Assembly (NCBI RefSeq): GCF_004114955.1
Contig: NZ_CP030053.1
Span: forward strand, 5,270,001-5,334,000
Direction of reading: 5' to 3'
DNA from: Bradyrhizobium guangzhouense
GTDB taxonomy: Bacteria > Pseudomonadota > Alphaproteobacteria > Rhizobiales > Xanthobacteraceae
DNA length: 64,000 nt
The stretch's first letter is position 1, and each line of letters starts with the position of its first letter. This document shows, one piece after another, positions 18,249 to 27,451 of this stretch. The notes below the pieces were generated by a model. It made no database searches and was not told where the DNA came from. It saw only the letters and a program-made list of their open reading frames with translations. Position numbers and translations under genes: made by a program.

Positions 18249-20297
18249 CTAATGCATCCCCAGCACGCGCGGCAGCCACAGCGTCAGATCGGGCCAATAG
18301 GTCACGATGACGAGGAAGCCGAGCATGGTCAGCAGCCAGGGCATCACCGCGCCCGCGAGGTCGGTGATGCGCATTCGGGCTATCATGGACGCCACATAAA
18401 GGTTCAATCCGACAGGCGGATGGCAGAGGCCGACCTCCATGTTGACGTCCATTACGATGCCGAAATGGACGAGGTCGATGCCGAGCTTCTTGGCGGCCGG
18501 CGCCAGGATCGGGGCCATGATCAGGATGATCGAGTTCGGCTCCATGAAGTTGCCGGCGAGCAGCAGCAGCACGTTGACGACAAGCAGGAAGCCGACCCAG
18601 CCGAGATTCTGCGCCGCGATCCAGTCGGCCAGCGTTGCCGGCAGGTTCTCGTTGGAGAGCACGAAGGAGAACAGCACCGCGTTGGTGACGATGTAGAGCA
18701 GCATCGCGCTGGTGTTGGCAGCGCGCAGCAGCACCCGCGGCACGTCCGACATCTTGATCGCCTTGTAGACGAACACCGCGATGATGAAGGAATAGACCGC
18801 GGCCATCGCGGCGGCTTCGGTCGCGGTGAACAGGCCGCTGTAGATGCCGCCGATGATGATGACGACCAGCATCAAGCCCCAGACGCTCTCGCGGAAGGCG
18901 TGGACGGTCTCGCCCCAGGTCGCTTTCGTCATCCGCGGATAGTCGCGGCTGCGCGCCAGCCACCAGGTGACGATGCAGAGCATGGTCGTCAGCAGGATGC
19001 CCGGCAGCAGGCCCGCGACGAACAACGCGCCGATCGAGGTGTTGGTCGAGACCGCGTAGACGATCTTCGGGATCGACGGCAGCATCAGGATGCCGAGCGA
19101 GCCCGCGACCGTGATGATGCCGGCGCCGAAACGCATGGGATAGCCGTGGCGGACCATTTCCGGCAGCACGATGGCACCGATCGCCGCGACCGTCGCGACG
19201 CTCGAGCCGCACACCAGCGCGAACATCGCGCAGGCGACGATGCCGGCGAGGCCCAGGCCACCGTGCCAATGCCCGATCAGCGAGGTCGCGAAATTGATCA
19301 TGCGGCGTGCGACGCCGCCGTGGGTGAGGAAGTTGCCGGCGAGGATGAAGAACGGGATCGCCATGATCTCGAAGCCCTCGATGCCGGTGAACAGCTTCAT
19401 CGAGACGGCTTCGATCGGCACCGCGGTCAACGTGAACAGGAACGTCATCACGGTGAGGCCCAGCGCGATCGAGACCGGAATGCCCGTCAGCATCAGCGCG
19501 ATCAGCAGCGCGAACACGGTCGCGGCGCGCATCCAGTGCGGCAGCACGATGAAGCCGGTCTTTTCGGCCATGCAGAGCGCGAAGATCAGGATCGGCGCCA
19601 TGATCAGGATGACGCCCAGCGGCGAGACTTTTCGCGCGGCAGCCTTGGTCGCGGCGCCGGAAGGCTGCGGATGCAGCGCCGGCGAGACGTCGGCCTCGAC
19701 GCCCTCGACATGGGTCTCGTCATGATGCGGCAGCTCGCCGGTCCAGAAGTAGAACCAGGAGACCTGCAGGAAGCGGAAGCACATCAGGCCCGAGCCGAGC
19801 GGGATCGCCAGATAGACGAACCACATCGGCGCTTCCAGGTCGTTCGATTGCTGACCGGTCTTGAACATCTCGCCGACGAAGGACGCGCCGAAGGTGGCGA
19901 TCATGCCGGTGAACAGCGCGCCGCACAGCAGCGAGAACAGGATGACGTGCTTGCGCGAATGCTCCGGCAACTTGTTGACGAGCAGGTCGACGCCGACATG
20001 GATGCCGGTGCGCACGCCGTAGGCCGCGCCGAACTTCGCCATCCAGATGAACATGTAGATGCAGAGTTCCTGCGCCCAGGACAGATCCAGCGCGGACAGG
20101 AATGTGAACACGGCCATCGACAGCGATGCCAGCCAAGTCATCCCGTGCGCGGTCGCCCAGCGCGACAGGTTGATCGATTCGCCCGCACCGTAACGGTGCA
20201 CGACGGCGATGAAGATCAGCCCGGTTGCAGCGGCAATGAGCGTCGCGATCAACCATTCTTCGAGATGATTGAGCAACTGGTTGAGCACGCGCAGCAA
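18249..20297 (-). CDS. TRAP transporter, fused small (DctQ) and large (DctM) permease subunits
   Basis: 682 residues. A DctQ-like four-helix part (about 1-195), a charged linker (about 197-222), and a DctM-like multi-helix part (about 225-682) with typical segments such as GIPVSIALGLT, FFILAGNFLTHGGVARRMI and GLCHPPVGLNLYV. Together with the solute-binding protein encoded upstream it forms a sodium-driven importer, usually for carboxylates. The fusion is a known variant of the family. It begins 79 bp after dctP, separated by a strong hairpin. Confidence 0.93.
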   Translation of the reverse strand: MLRVLNQLLNHLEEWLIATLIAAATGLIFIAVVHRYGAGESINLSRWATAHGMTWLASLSMAVFTFLSALDLSWAQELCIYMFIWMAKFGAAYGVRTGIHVGVDLLVNKLPEHSRKHVILFSLLCGALFTGMIATFGASFVGEMFKTGQQSNDLEAPMWFVYLAIPLGSGLMCFRFLQVSWFYFWTGELPHHDETHVEGVEADVSPALHPQPSGAATKAAARKVSPLGVILIMAPILIFALCMAEKTGFIVLPHWMRAATVFALLIALMLTGIPVSIALGLTVMTFLFTLTAVPIEAVSMKLFTGIEGFEIMAIPFFILAGNFLTHGGVARRMINFATSLIGHWHGGLGLAGIVACAMFALVCGSSVATVAAIGAIVLPEMVRHGYPMRFGAGIITVAGSLGILMLPSIPKIVYAVSTNTSIGALFVAGLLPGILLTTMLCIVTWWLARSRDYPRMTKATWGETVHAFRESVWGLMLVVIIIGGIYSGLFTATEAAAMAAVYSFIIAVFVYKAIKMSDVPRVLLRAANTSAMLLYIVTNAVLFSFVLSNENLPATLADWIAAQNLGWVGFLLVVNVLLLLAGNFMEPNSIILIMAPILAPAAKKLGIDLVHFGIVMDVNMEVGLCHPPVGLNLYVASMIARMRITDLAGAVMPWLLTMLGFLVIVTYWPDLTLWLPRVLGMH

Positions 20298-20322
20298 ATC
20301 AAGGCCCCCCTATCGATACGAA

Positions 20323-20352
20323 ACGGTCGGGAGTGCCTGCACTCCCGACCGT
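20323..20352 (-). terminator. Hairpin between dctP and dctQM
   Basis: 14-bp perfect stem (ACGGTCGGGAGTGC / GCACTCCCGACCGT) with only two unpaired bases, in the 79-bp gap between the two TRAP genes. No T-run follows on the minus strand. It may be a partial terminator or RNA stabiliser rather than a full stop. Confidence 0.65.
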
Positions 20353-20376
20353 TGGTCTCATTCTCCAGGAAACGCG

Positions 20377-21378
20377 TCAGTTCATCTTGACGTCGAGTTC
20401 TTTGGCGACGAGGTCGAGCACCTCCTGCCCAACCCGGCCCTTGGCCCAGGTATAAGTCGGCCGCATCGCCTCCTGCCAGGCCTTGCGATCGGCGTCGGTC
20501 AGTGAATGGAGCGTGGTCTTGCCCGATTTCTTGATCTCGGCGAGCGCATCCTCGTTCTCCTTGCGCGCGATCGAGTTGGTGTAGTCGGTCGCCTCGGACA
20601 TCGCTTTTTCCAGCTGACCGCGAATGTCGGCCGGCAGACCGTCCCAGAACTTGCTGTTCACGATTACGGCGTATTGCAGATGGGCGTGGTTCGAAACGGT
20701 GATGTCCTTCTGCACCTCGTAGAATTTCTGCGTGAGGTAGTTGGACGGGGTGTTCTCGCAGCCGTCGACCACGCCGGTCTGCAGCGCCTGATAGACTTCC
20801 GAGAATGCCATGATCTGCGGGATCGAGCCGACGTTGCGGAAGTACTGGTCGGCGATCTTCGACCCGGAAATGCGGAACTTGAGTCCCTGGAAATCCGCCG
20901 GCTTGATCAGCGGCTTGTTGGCCGAGACCATGTGGAAGCCGTTATCCCAATAGGCGAGCCCTTTGATGCCCTTGGCCTGGAGCTTGTCGAACAGATACTT
21001 GCCGAGCGGGCCCTTCATGGCGGCGGCATAGCTATCGTCGTCCTTGAACAGCCAGGGCAGATCGAGCGCCTCGAATTCCTTGACGCCCAGCGGGGCGAAT
21101 TTCGCGGTCGAAGGCGCCAGCATCTGCACCGAGCCGAGCTGGAGCGCCTCGATCTCCTCCTTGTCCTTGTAAAGCGAGGAGTTCGGATAGACTTCGACCT
21201 TGACCTTGCCGTCGGTGTACTTCTCGGCAAGCTCCTTGAACTTCAGCGCCCCCTTGCCCTTCGGCGTATCGTTGGCGACGACGTGGCTGAACTTGATGAT
21301 GATAGGGCTCTGAGCTTCGGCGACCACAGGAGCCAAAGCGAGCGCGGCCGCGGCGGCCGCAAAGAACAGTTTGCGCAT
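20377..21378 (-). CDS. TRAP transporter solute-binding protein (DctP family)
   Basis: 333-residue periplasmic protein. Signal peptide (about 1-23, MRKLFFAAAAAALALAPVVA), then the DctP fold beginning IIIKFSHVVANDTPKGKGA. The conserved region around LKFRISGSKIADQYFRNVG holds the arginine that usually clamps a carboxylate ligand, so an organic acid is the likely substrate. ATG at 21378 follows GGGGAGGTCC. An in-frame start at 21444 is unlikely because it would bury the signal peptide. First gene of the TRAP pair. Confidence 0.94.
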   Translation of the reverse strand: MRKLFFAAAAAALALAPVVAEAQSPIIIKFSHVVANDTPKGKGALKFKELAEKYTDGKVKVEVYPNSSLYKDKEEIEALQLGSVQMLAPSTAKFAPLGVKEFEALDLPWLFKDDDSYAAAMKGPLGKYLFDKLQAKGIKGLAYWDNGFHMVSANKPLIKPADFQGLKFRISGSKIADQYFRNVGSIPQIMAFSEVYQALQTGVVDGCENTPSNYLTQKFYEVQKDITVSNHAHLQYAVIVNSKFWDGLPADIRGQLEKAMSEATDYTNSIARKENEDALAEIKKSGKTTLHSLTDADRKAWQEAMRPTYTWAKGRVGQEVLDLVAKELDVKMN

Positions 21379-21538
21379 GAAGGACCTCCCCAACAACTCG
21401 AAAAACAGTGCTTTTTTTGTTTTGCAGGTCAGTAGTGGCAGCAATCAGCAGGCCGAACAACTAGACCTAAGCCCAATTTGCCACAGCGAAGATATGCCGC
21501 AGCGAGGCTATATTGGCGACGGTCGCATCCGCAACCCG

Positions 21539-21568
21539 GCGCCCGCTCCGGGCTCCCGGAGCGGGCGC
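21539..21568. terminator. Hairpin downstream of the methyltransferase gene
   Basis: 13-bp GC-rich stem (GCGCCCGCTCCGG / CCGGAGCGGGCGC), 4-nt loop, in the gap between the methyltransferase stop and the dctP start on the minus strand. No clear T-run. Confidence 0.6.
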
Positions 21569-21592
21569 TTATGTCGCATCGCCGAGGTATCA

Positions 21593-22363
21593 TTAACCTT
21601 TGCGCTGGGCAACGATGAACAGCCGCCGGAACGGGAATAGCGTCTGTCCCGCGGCGTTCTTCGGATAGGCTTTCGCGACCCGCATCCCATAGGCCGCCTC
21701 GAACGCGGCCTTCTCATCGCCCTGCAATACGTCGAGATACCGGGTCAGCCAGGTGCCCTTGGTCCATTCCTTCACGGGATTGTCGCCCTCGAGGACCTGG
21801 AGATATTCGGTCTCCCAGATGTCGATGTTCTGCGCGAGCGGGGCAAGAAGATCGTGATAGAAGGCCGGCCCCTCGACCGGCGGCGGCGTCACGAGATGCT
21901 CGACCTTGGACCGCCAGGGCCCGTTCAGGGCGGTCTCGCCGATCAGGACGTGCGACGGCGCCAGGAAGTTGCGTGGCATCTGCACCGCGAGCATGCCGCC
22001 CGGCGCGACCTTCTCCATGACCGAGGGGAACAGTGCCGCATGATTGGGCAGCCAGTGCAGTGCGGCATTGGAATAGACCACGTCATATTGCTTCGCGGGA
22101 CGCCAATGGCCGAGGTCTTCATGGGACCATTCCACGTCAGGCGCGGCCTTGCGCCCCGCAGCGACCATCTCGGCCGAGCCCTCGACGCCCGTGACGGCGG
22201 CGGACGGCCAACGTTCCTTGATCAGCCTGGTGACATTGCCGGCACCCGCGCCGAGATCGGCGACCGTCCGCGGGCCGACATCGGGAATGCGCATCAACAG
22301 GTCGACCGCGGGCCGGAGCCGGTGGCCGGAGAATTTCAGATATTGCTGCGGATCCCATACCAT
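21593..22363 (-). CDS. tam: Trans-aconitate 2-methyltransferase-like SAM methyltransferase
   Basis: 256 residues, the usual size for Tam (E. coli about 252). Class I SAM fold: motif I VADLGAGAGNVTRLI near residue 40, followed by GVEGSAEM and YDVVYSNAALHWLPNH. The opening MVWDPQQYLKFSGHRLRPA and closing FPFRRLFIVAQR are typical of Tam proteins, which methylate trans-aconitate that escapes from the citrate cycle. The ATG at 22363 is chosen by alignment with the family; its ribosome site is weak. Divergent from the SDR gene at 22519. Confidence 0.85.
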   Translation of the reverse strand: MVWDPQQYLKFSGHRLRPAVDLLMRIPDVGPRTVADLGAGAGNVTRLIKERWPSAAVTGVEGSAEMVAAGRKAAPDVEWSHEDLGHWRPAKQYDVVYSNAALHWLPNHAALFPSVMEKVAPGGMLAVQMPRNFLAPSHVLIGETALNGPWRSKVEHLVTPPPVEGPAFYHDLLAPLAQNIDIWETEYLQVLEGDNPVKEWTKGTWLTRYLDVLQGDEKAAFEAAYGMRVAKAYPKNAAGQTLFPFRRLFIVAQRKG

Positions 22364-22518
22364 GGCCTGCGCCTTTTCTTTTTCGTGTTTCCTTCGTGTG
22401 GCCTCTTGGTTACCACTGCTCGTCCCGGTCGGGCAAATCGCCGCACCCGGGGCATGGCAGGAAACGAATTCCTGGCGAAGACCAAAACGCGAAAAAGCGA
22501 ACAAGAGAGCGTGTGACC

Positions 22519-23262
22519 ATGGACCTCGGGCTGAAATCGAAAACCGCAGTCGTCACGGGAGCGAGCATCGGCATCGGCCGCGCCATCGCCAAGGGCCTGG
22601 CTGCCGAAGGCGTGCGCGTCGTCGGCGTGGCGCGGCGGACCGACCTGCTCGCCGAGCTGGTGAAGGACGTCGGCGGCGGGCTGATCACGCCGTTCGAACA
22701 GGACGTGATGGCCAAGGACGCGGCGGAGAGGATTTCCGCCTTCGCGCTGAAAGAGCTCGGCCATGTCGACATCCTCATCAACAATGCCGGGGGCAGCCGC
22801 CCCCTGCCGGTCGACGCGCCCGACAGCAAATGGGACGAAGCGATCGCGCTCAACTTCACCAGCTACCGCCGCATTGCCCATGCGCTGCTGCCGCAGATGA
22901 TCGAACGCAAATGGGGCCGCATCGTCAACATCACCGGCAAGTCCGAACCGGAAGGGCTCAATGCGGCGTTCGCCGCCAAAGCCGCCGTTCACGCCTGGGC
23001 CAAGGGCCTGTCGCGCGAGATCGGCGAGCACGGCATCACCATCAACTGCATCCCGCCCGGCCGCATCATGAGCGAGCAGATCCGCCGCAACTATCCGCCT
23101 GAGTATCGCGAGCGCTTTGCCGAGGAAGAGATTCCGGTCGGCTATTGGGGCGAGCCGGAAGACCTCGCCGCGCTCGCGGTGTTCCTGTCCTCGCCCGTGG
23201 CGCGCTACATCACCGGCACGGTGATCCCGGTGGATGGGGGATTGAGAAGGTATCAGTTCTGA
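22519..23262 (+). CDS. SDR-family oxidoreductase lacking the canonical active-site tyrosine
   Basis: 247 residues, Rossmann fold. The cofactor loop TGASIGIGRAIAK, NNAGG and the C-terminal VIPVDGG are normal for FabG-like short-chain dehydrogenases. The usual Y-x3-K is not present: the segment reads NAAFAAKAAVHAW, with Ala four residues before the lysine, and the usual catalytic Ser segment is NITGKS. Either a non-classical subgroup or a protein with another role. ATG at 22519 follows GAGAG; the longer in-frame start at 22396 is not credible. Confidence 0.88.
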   Translation: MDLGLKSKTAVVTGASIGIGRAIAKGLAAEGVRVVGVARRTDLLAELVKDVGGGLITPFEQDVMAKDAAERISAFALKELGHVDILINNAGGSRPLPVDAPDSKWDEAIALNFTSYRRIAHALLPQMIERKWGRIVNITGKSEPEGLNAAFAAKAAVHAWAKGLSREIGEHGITINCIPPGRIMSEQIRRNYPPEYRERFAEEEIPVGYWGEPEDLAALAVFLSSPVARYITGTVIPVDGGLRRYQF

Positions 23263-23284
23263 CTTGGCGCAAATCTCTCATGTC

Positions 23285-23323
23285 CCGGACGCGGAGCGCC
23301 ACTTCGTGCCGCGCCGCGTCCGG
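23285..23323. terminator. Inverted repeat after the SDR gene
   Basis: Arms CCGGACGCG and CGCGTCCGG separated by 21 nt that can pair further. It sits between the plus-strand SDR gene and the convergent small secreted protein gene. It may act as a bidirectional terminator or be a REP-type palindrome. Confidence 0.5.
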
Positions 23324-23367
23324 AACACAAGTCCTTTCCTAGAGGTCGGACTCACCCCTCGCGCATC

Positions 23368-23652
23368 TCAATAGCAAGGCGGATACGGATAATATCCGCA
23401 GGCCCTTCGGTAGCCATACGCACCATAAGCCCCGGCAGCACCTACCGCTGCTGCGCCGTAATAGGCGCGCCGGTGCACTCTGCGGTTCACGCCCGCGACG
23501 CTCATCGGCGTCAGCGGTCGCCCTACTCTCGCTTCGGCGCGGTCCAGTGATACGGATGGAAGTCTTGAAGGCGAGAAGTTGAGCGACAATGGTGCGGCGG
23601 TAGACAGAGCCACTGCCGCGACCAGCCCAAGACGCCTGACGTTGAAGATCAT
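23368..23652 (-). CDS. Small secreted Tyr/Gly-rich protein
   Basis: 94 residues. Signal-like N-terminus (MIFNVRRLGLVAAVALSTAAP), then a basic stretch and a C-terminal tail rich in Tyr, Gly and Ala ending CGYYPYPPCY, with two cysteines. ATG at 23652 follows GGGAGG. Such tails are frequent in small envelope proteins of Bradyrhizobium but no function is known to me. Confidence 0.65.
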   Translation of the reverse strand: MIFNVRRLGLVAAVALSTAAPLSLNFSPSRLPSVSLDRAEARVGRPLTPMSVAGVNRRVHRRAYYGAAAVGAAGAYGAYGYRRACGYYPYPPCY

Positions 23653-23902
23653 GTTGTGTCCTCCCGTGCGAACGCTGACCGGTCCAACGTGACGCGCGCC
23701 CGCGGCCGAACCTTTGATCAGGGTCAACACCAGGCAAAGATAGTACGACAGAGACGTTTACGTGTCGCCGATTGCGCCAATGACCATCAGCACTGCGCAT
23801 TCACGTAGCGGCCGCTGAGGTCAAGTTCCGGGAGGCGCCCGACTTCACCCACACCAACATGCCGCAGGGATTCCCGGATGCGGGATTGCCAAGAGCGGTG
23901 AG

Positions 23903-23995
23903 GTGCTGGTAGCCACGCACATGCCGTTCCCGTCTGTCCGCCATGTCGCAGTCGATGACGACACGTTCCGTTGGGTGCCGGTCTTCTGGGACTAC
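23903..23995 (+). pseudogene. Possible C-terminal remnant of an MBL-fold hydrolase
   Basis: One frame reads VATHMPFPSVRHVAVDDD followed by TFRWVPVFWDY. This resembles the C-terminal end of periplasmic metallo-beta-lactamase-fold hydrolases (xxxHxPFPSxGHVAxxGDxFRWVP). No matching upstream domain is found in any frame, and the frame runs on into unrelated residues. The surrounding 23653-24244 stretch holds no other credible gene. Confidence 0.4.
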
Positions 23996-24244
23996 CGATC
24001 ACCATGGCAACCGAATCGACGCGCACGCTCGCGAGAGCGAGCCGGTTCGGCATTGGCGTTCTGCCTTGCCAGCGCCCCATCATGACATGGCGCCGGTGTT
24101 TTGCCCGACGTGTCAACCTGACCGAAGCCTGGAGGGTCGCAACGGCTGCACTTGAAAAAACCTTTGCGCATCAGAGGAACTTCTACTGTGCATGGGGTTG
24201 TTTTCGACTTCTCGTCTAGGCCGTCCGACAAAAGCAGCCGCAGC
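23996..24244. other. Gene-free stretch
   Basis: Together with 23653-23902 this makes about 590 bp without an intact gene. Short open frames here lack ribosome sites and family features. Apart from the possible MBL remnant nothing is recognised. Confidence 0.5.
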
Positions 24245-25306
24245 TCACTCCGCCTCCAGGATCTCCGCAATCGCAGCGCCCGCCGCGATGGTGCCGAGCT
24301 TGCCGCCGACGTCGCGCGTCGCCCTGCCCGCGCCGAGCGCCTTCGCTACCGCCGTTTCGATTGCGCGCGCCGCTTCCTCGTAGCGGACCGCGCCGCTCCG
24401 CTCGCCGTGCCAGGCAAGCAGCAGCGCGGTCGAGAGGATCAGCGAGACCGGGTTGGCGACGTCCTGCCCTGCGATGTCGGGCGCCGAGCCGTGCGCGGCC
24501 TGCGCCATGGCATAGCGGTCGCCGACATTGAGCGAGCCGCCAAGGCCGAGGCTGCCCGACAGCTCGGCGGTGAGATCGGACAGGATATCGCCGAACATGT
24601 TGGTAGCGACGATGACGTCGAAACGGTCGGGGCTCCGCACCACATGCGCCATCATGGCGTCGACGAGGATGTCGTCGACAGCGAGGCCCGGGTACGCGTT
24701 CGCCGCCGCCCGGCAGATGTCGAGAAACATGCCGTCGCCGATCTTGAGCACATTGGCCTTGTGCACGATGGTCAGATGCTTGCGCCGTTTCATCGCCAGC
24801 CGGCAGGCGGCATGCGCGATGCGCTCGCAGCACGCCCGCGTGATCCGGCGCAGCGAGATCACGACATCTGACGTGACCAGCAGCTCGCCATTGCCCTGCT
24901 CCATGTTGCGGTCGGCGTAAAAGCCCTCCGTGTTCTCGCGCACGACCACGAGATCGAAATCGCCGAGCCTGCCGGGCCGCCCGGCATAGGTGCGCGCCGG
25001 GCGGATGTTGGCGTAGAGGTCGAGGTTCTTGCGGAAGTGCCTGGACGGATTGATCTCGCCATGCGCCTCGTCCTTGAAGTCGAAGGTCGCGGTCGGCCCC
25101 AGGATCAGGCCGTCGGCGGCGCGGACGATGTCGAGCAGCTCGGGGCGCACCGTGGTGCCTGCCAGCTTCAGGCTCGCATGCCCGACCGCATGCTCCTCCA
25201 GCCGCAGGTTGAGCTGGAAGCGCTCGGAGGCCGCGCGCAGCACGCCTGATGTCGCGGCCGTGATCTCCGGTCCTATGCCGTCTCCCGGCAGAACGACGAT
25301 GTGCAT
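24245..25306 (-). CDS. Isocitrate/isopropylmalate dehydrogenase-family enzyme
   Basis: 353 residues, NAD(P)-dependent decarboxylating beta-hydroxyacid dehydrogenase. N-terminal MHIVVLPGDGIGPEI; RENTEGFYAD near 120; catalytic K in HKANVLK; metal-site signature NMFGDILSDLTAELSGSLGLGGSLN. Which of isopropylmalate, tartrate/malate or homoisocitrate is used cannot be decided. The leuB loop pattern is not clean and no leucine genes are near, so a tartrate-dehydrogenase-like role is quite possible. ATG follows GGAAGGGG. Divergent from the MFS gene at 25442. Confidence 0.88.
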   Translation of the reverse strand: MHIVVLPGDGIGPEITAATSGVLRAASERFQLNLRLEEHAVGHASLKLAGTTVRPELLDIVRAADGLILGPTATFDFKDEAHGEINPSRHFRKNLDLYANIRPARTYAGRPGRLGDFDLVVVRENTEGFYADRNMEQGNGELLVTSDVVISLRRITRACCERIAHAACRLAMKRRKHLTIVHKANVLKIGDGMFLDICRAAANAYPGLAVDDILVDAMMAHVVRSPDRFDVIVATNMFGDILSDLTAELSGSLGLGGSLNVGDRYAMAQAAHGSAPDIAGQDVANPVSLILSTALLLAWHGERSGAVRYEEAARAIETAVAKALGAGRATRDVGGKLGTIAAGAAIAEILEAE

Positions 25307-25441
25307 GATGATCCCCTTCCGGAAGCGGCGACTGATCTTCGCGCATACAATGCATGCAAGCATATGCCTGTGGAAGCCACCGCAAGCGTAGTACATGGCG
25401 GAGACCATCAAAGCCAGCTGCGGGAGCAAAGCGCCGAGGCA

Positions 25442-26830
25442 ATGATATCAACGTTACCTGCCGCTGCGCGCGAGCCCGATCATCCCAAAGCCGACGGCCT
25501 GCCAGCCGAACGGCGGCGCTGGGCGATTGCCGCGATCTTCACCGCGCTGGCGATGGCCTCGCTCGACACCGCGATCGCCAACATCGCACTGCCCGCCATC
25601 GCCGCCGATCTGCATGTCAGCCCCGAGCAATCGGTCTGGGTGGTCAATGTCTACCAGATCGCGCTGGTGGCGACCCTGCTGCCGCTCGGCGCGCTCGGCG
25701 AGATCGTCGGGCACCAGCGCATCTATCTCGGCGGGCTGATCCTGTTCACCATCGCCTCGCTGCTCTGCGCGGTCGCGTGGTCGCTCGACAGCCTGCTGGT
25801 CGCACGCACGCTGCAGGGCCTGGGCGCGAGCGGCATCATGAGCGTCAACACCGCGCTGGTGCGCTTCGTCTATCCTGGCCGGATGCAGGGCCGCGGCTTC
25901 GGCCACAACGCGCTGGTGGTCGCCACCGCCTTCACCTTCGGGCCGTCGATTGCATCTGCGATCCTGGCGGTCGGCCCGTGGCCATGGCTGTTCGCCGTCA
26001 ACATCCCTTTCGGCCTCCTCGCAACAGGCATCGGCTTCGCGATGCTGCCGAAGACGCCGCGCGCCGATCACGGTTTTGATTTTCTCGGCGCACTGCTGGC
26101 GGCAATCTGCCTCGGCCTGTTCATCACGGGCATCGGCAGCGCCGCGCATAATCTGTCGCCTGTCCTCGTCGGCTTCGAGCTGGTGACGGCACTCGCGCTC
26201 GGCTTCGTCCTGACGCGCCGCCACGCCGATCATCCGGCGCCAATGCTGCCGATCGATTTGTTCGCGCGGCCGATGTTCGCGCTGTCGGCGGCAACGGCGG
26301 TCTGCTCCTTTGCCGTGCAGGGTCTCGCCTTCGTCTCGCTACCGTTCTATTTCGAGGACGTGCTCGGCCGCTCGCAGGTCGAGACCGGTTTCTTCATGAC
26401 GCCGTGGCCGCTGGTGGTCGGCATCATGGCTCCGATCGCCGGCCGGCTCTCCGATCGCCATCCCGTCGGCCTCCTGGGCGGCATCGGCCTTATTTTGCTC
26501 GGTCTCGGCATGGCCCTGCTGGCCCTGCTTCCGGCGAGCCCGAGCGTTCCCGATATCGTCTGGCGGATCATGATCTGCGGCATGGGGTTCGGCTTCTTCC
26601 AGGCGCCGAACATGAAAGCGATCATGTCAAGCGCCCCGCCACACCGCGGCGGCAGCGCCTCGGGTATCGTCGCCACTGCGCGCCTGACCGGGCAGACCAC
26701 CGGCGCGGCACTTGCCGCGGCTTGCTTCGCGCTCGCCGGTCACAATGGCGCCACCGTCGCACTGGCACTCGGTGCATGCTTTGCCGGGCTCGGCAGCGTG
26801 ATGAGCTTTTTGCGATTGGCCGTGAAGTAG
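25442..26830 (+). CDS. DHA2-family MFS multidrug transporter
   Basis: 462 residues with about 14 hydrophobic segments, the EmrB/QacA layout. Helix 1 carries the family motif DTAIANIALPAIAADL and helix 5 the antiporter motif C-type segment FGPSIASAIL. A proton-driven drug or metabolite exporter is likely. ATG at 25442 has only a weak GAGGC upstream. A longer frame from 25301 would start inside the divergent dehydrogenase. No TetR-type regulator is adjacent. Confidence 0.88.
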   Translation: MISTLPAAAREPDHPKADGLPAERRRWAIAAIFTALAMASLDTAIANIALPAIAADLHVSPEQSVWVVNVYQIALVATLLPLGALGEIVGHQRIYLGGLILFTIASLLCAVAWSLDSLLVARTLQGLGASGIMSVNTALVRFVYPGRMQGRGFGHNALVVATAFTFGPSIASAILAVGPWPWLFAVNIPFGLLATGIGFAMLPKTPRADHGFDFLGALLAAICLGLFITGIGSAAHNLSPVLVGFELVTALALGFVLTRRHADHPAPMLPIDLFARPMFALSAATAVCSFAVQGLAFVSLPFYFEDVLGRSQVETGFFMTPWPLVVGIMAPIAGRLSDRHPVGLLGGIGLILLGLGMALLALLPASPSVPDIVWRIMICGMGFGFFQAPNMKAIMSSAPPHRGGSASGIVATARLTGQTTGAALAAACFALAGHNGATVALALGACFAGLGSVMSFLRLAVK

Positions 26831-26989
26831 AACGGCAGGTGCGCGCAACACCGCTCGAATTATAATCTTCCACGCGATCTCGAAAATCTTCGTGGCCACC
26901 CTCGCACTGTTGATTTGAAAGGTTCCAATTTGCCGGACACATTGCGCCCCTTGAGTCCATCGGTGGATGGGCCGATCAGGGGACTTGCG

Positions 26990-27439
26990 ATGGCAAACCT
27001 AACAATCAACGGAAAAACCTTCACGCTCGATGTCGAGCCCGATACGCCGCTGCTCTGGGCGATCCGCGAGAATGCCGGCCTCACCGGCACCAAATATGGC
27101 TGCGGCATCGCCCAATGCGGCGCCTGCACCGTGCACATGGACGGCGTCGCCACCCGCTCCTGCGGGATCTCGGTTGCCGAGGCCGAGGGCAAGAAGATCA
27201 CAACGATCGAAGGGCTCGCCTCCGGCGCCACGCTGCACAAGGTGCAGGAGGCCTGGATCGCGCAGGACGTTCCGCAATGCGGCTATTGCCAGAGCGGCAT
27301 GATCATGGCCGTGGCAGCGCTGCTGAGCGAGAAGCCGAAGCCGACCGATGCCGATATCGACGAGGCCATCACCAATATCTGCCGCTGCGGCACTTTCCAG
27401 CAGGTGCGCGAGGCGATCCACACGATCGCAAGCGCGTAA
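26990..27439 (+). CDS. (2Fe-2S) small subunit of a molybdenum hydroxylase (IorA/XDH type)
   Basis: 149-residue iron-sulfur subunit of the xanthine dehydrogenase family. The plant-ferredoxin-like cluster is bound by C38, C43, C46 and C58 ([12 protein letters not shown]...RSC). The second, C-terminal cluster is bound by the CGYC and CRC pairs ([17 protein letters not shown]). It relays electrons from the molybdenum subunit encoded 12 bp downstream to an outside acceptor. ATG at 26990 follows GGGGAC. No FAD subunit gene is present, as in isoquinoline 1-oxidoreductases. First gene of the sulfur/molybdenum array. Confidence 0.93.
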   Translation: MANLTINGKTFTLDVEPDTPLLWAIRENAGLTGTKYGCGIAQCGACTVHMDGVATRSCGISVAEAEGKKITTIEGLASGATLHKVQEAWIAQDVPQCGYCQSGMIMAVAALLSEKPKPTDADIDEAITNICRCGTFQQVREAIHTIASA

Positions 27440-27451
27440 AGGAGCTGGCAC

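Noticed and set aside
18252..20390. Very long open frame opposite the TRAP permease gene
   Set aside because: Its product is rich in His, Arg, Asp and Gln with no fold. This is a product of GC-rich antisense codons of a clear membrane protein gene.
23787..24270. Short open frames in the gene-poor patch
   Set aside because: No ribosome sites, no hydrophobic or motif pattern, and they overlap each other on both strands.
24216..25451. Second, overlapping long frame on the minus strand in the dehydrogenase region
   Set aside because: Arg/His-rich frame shift of the true gene; the isopropylmalate-dehydrogenase signatures lie in the other frame.
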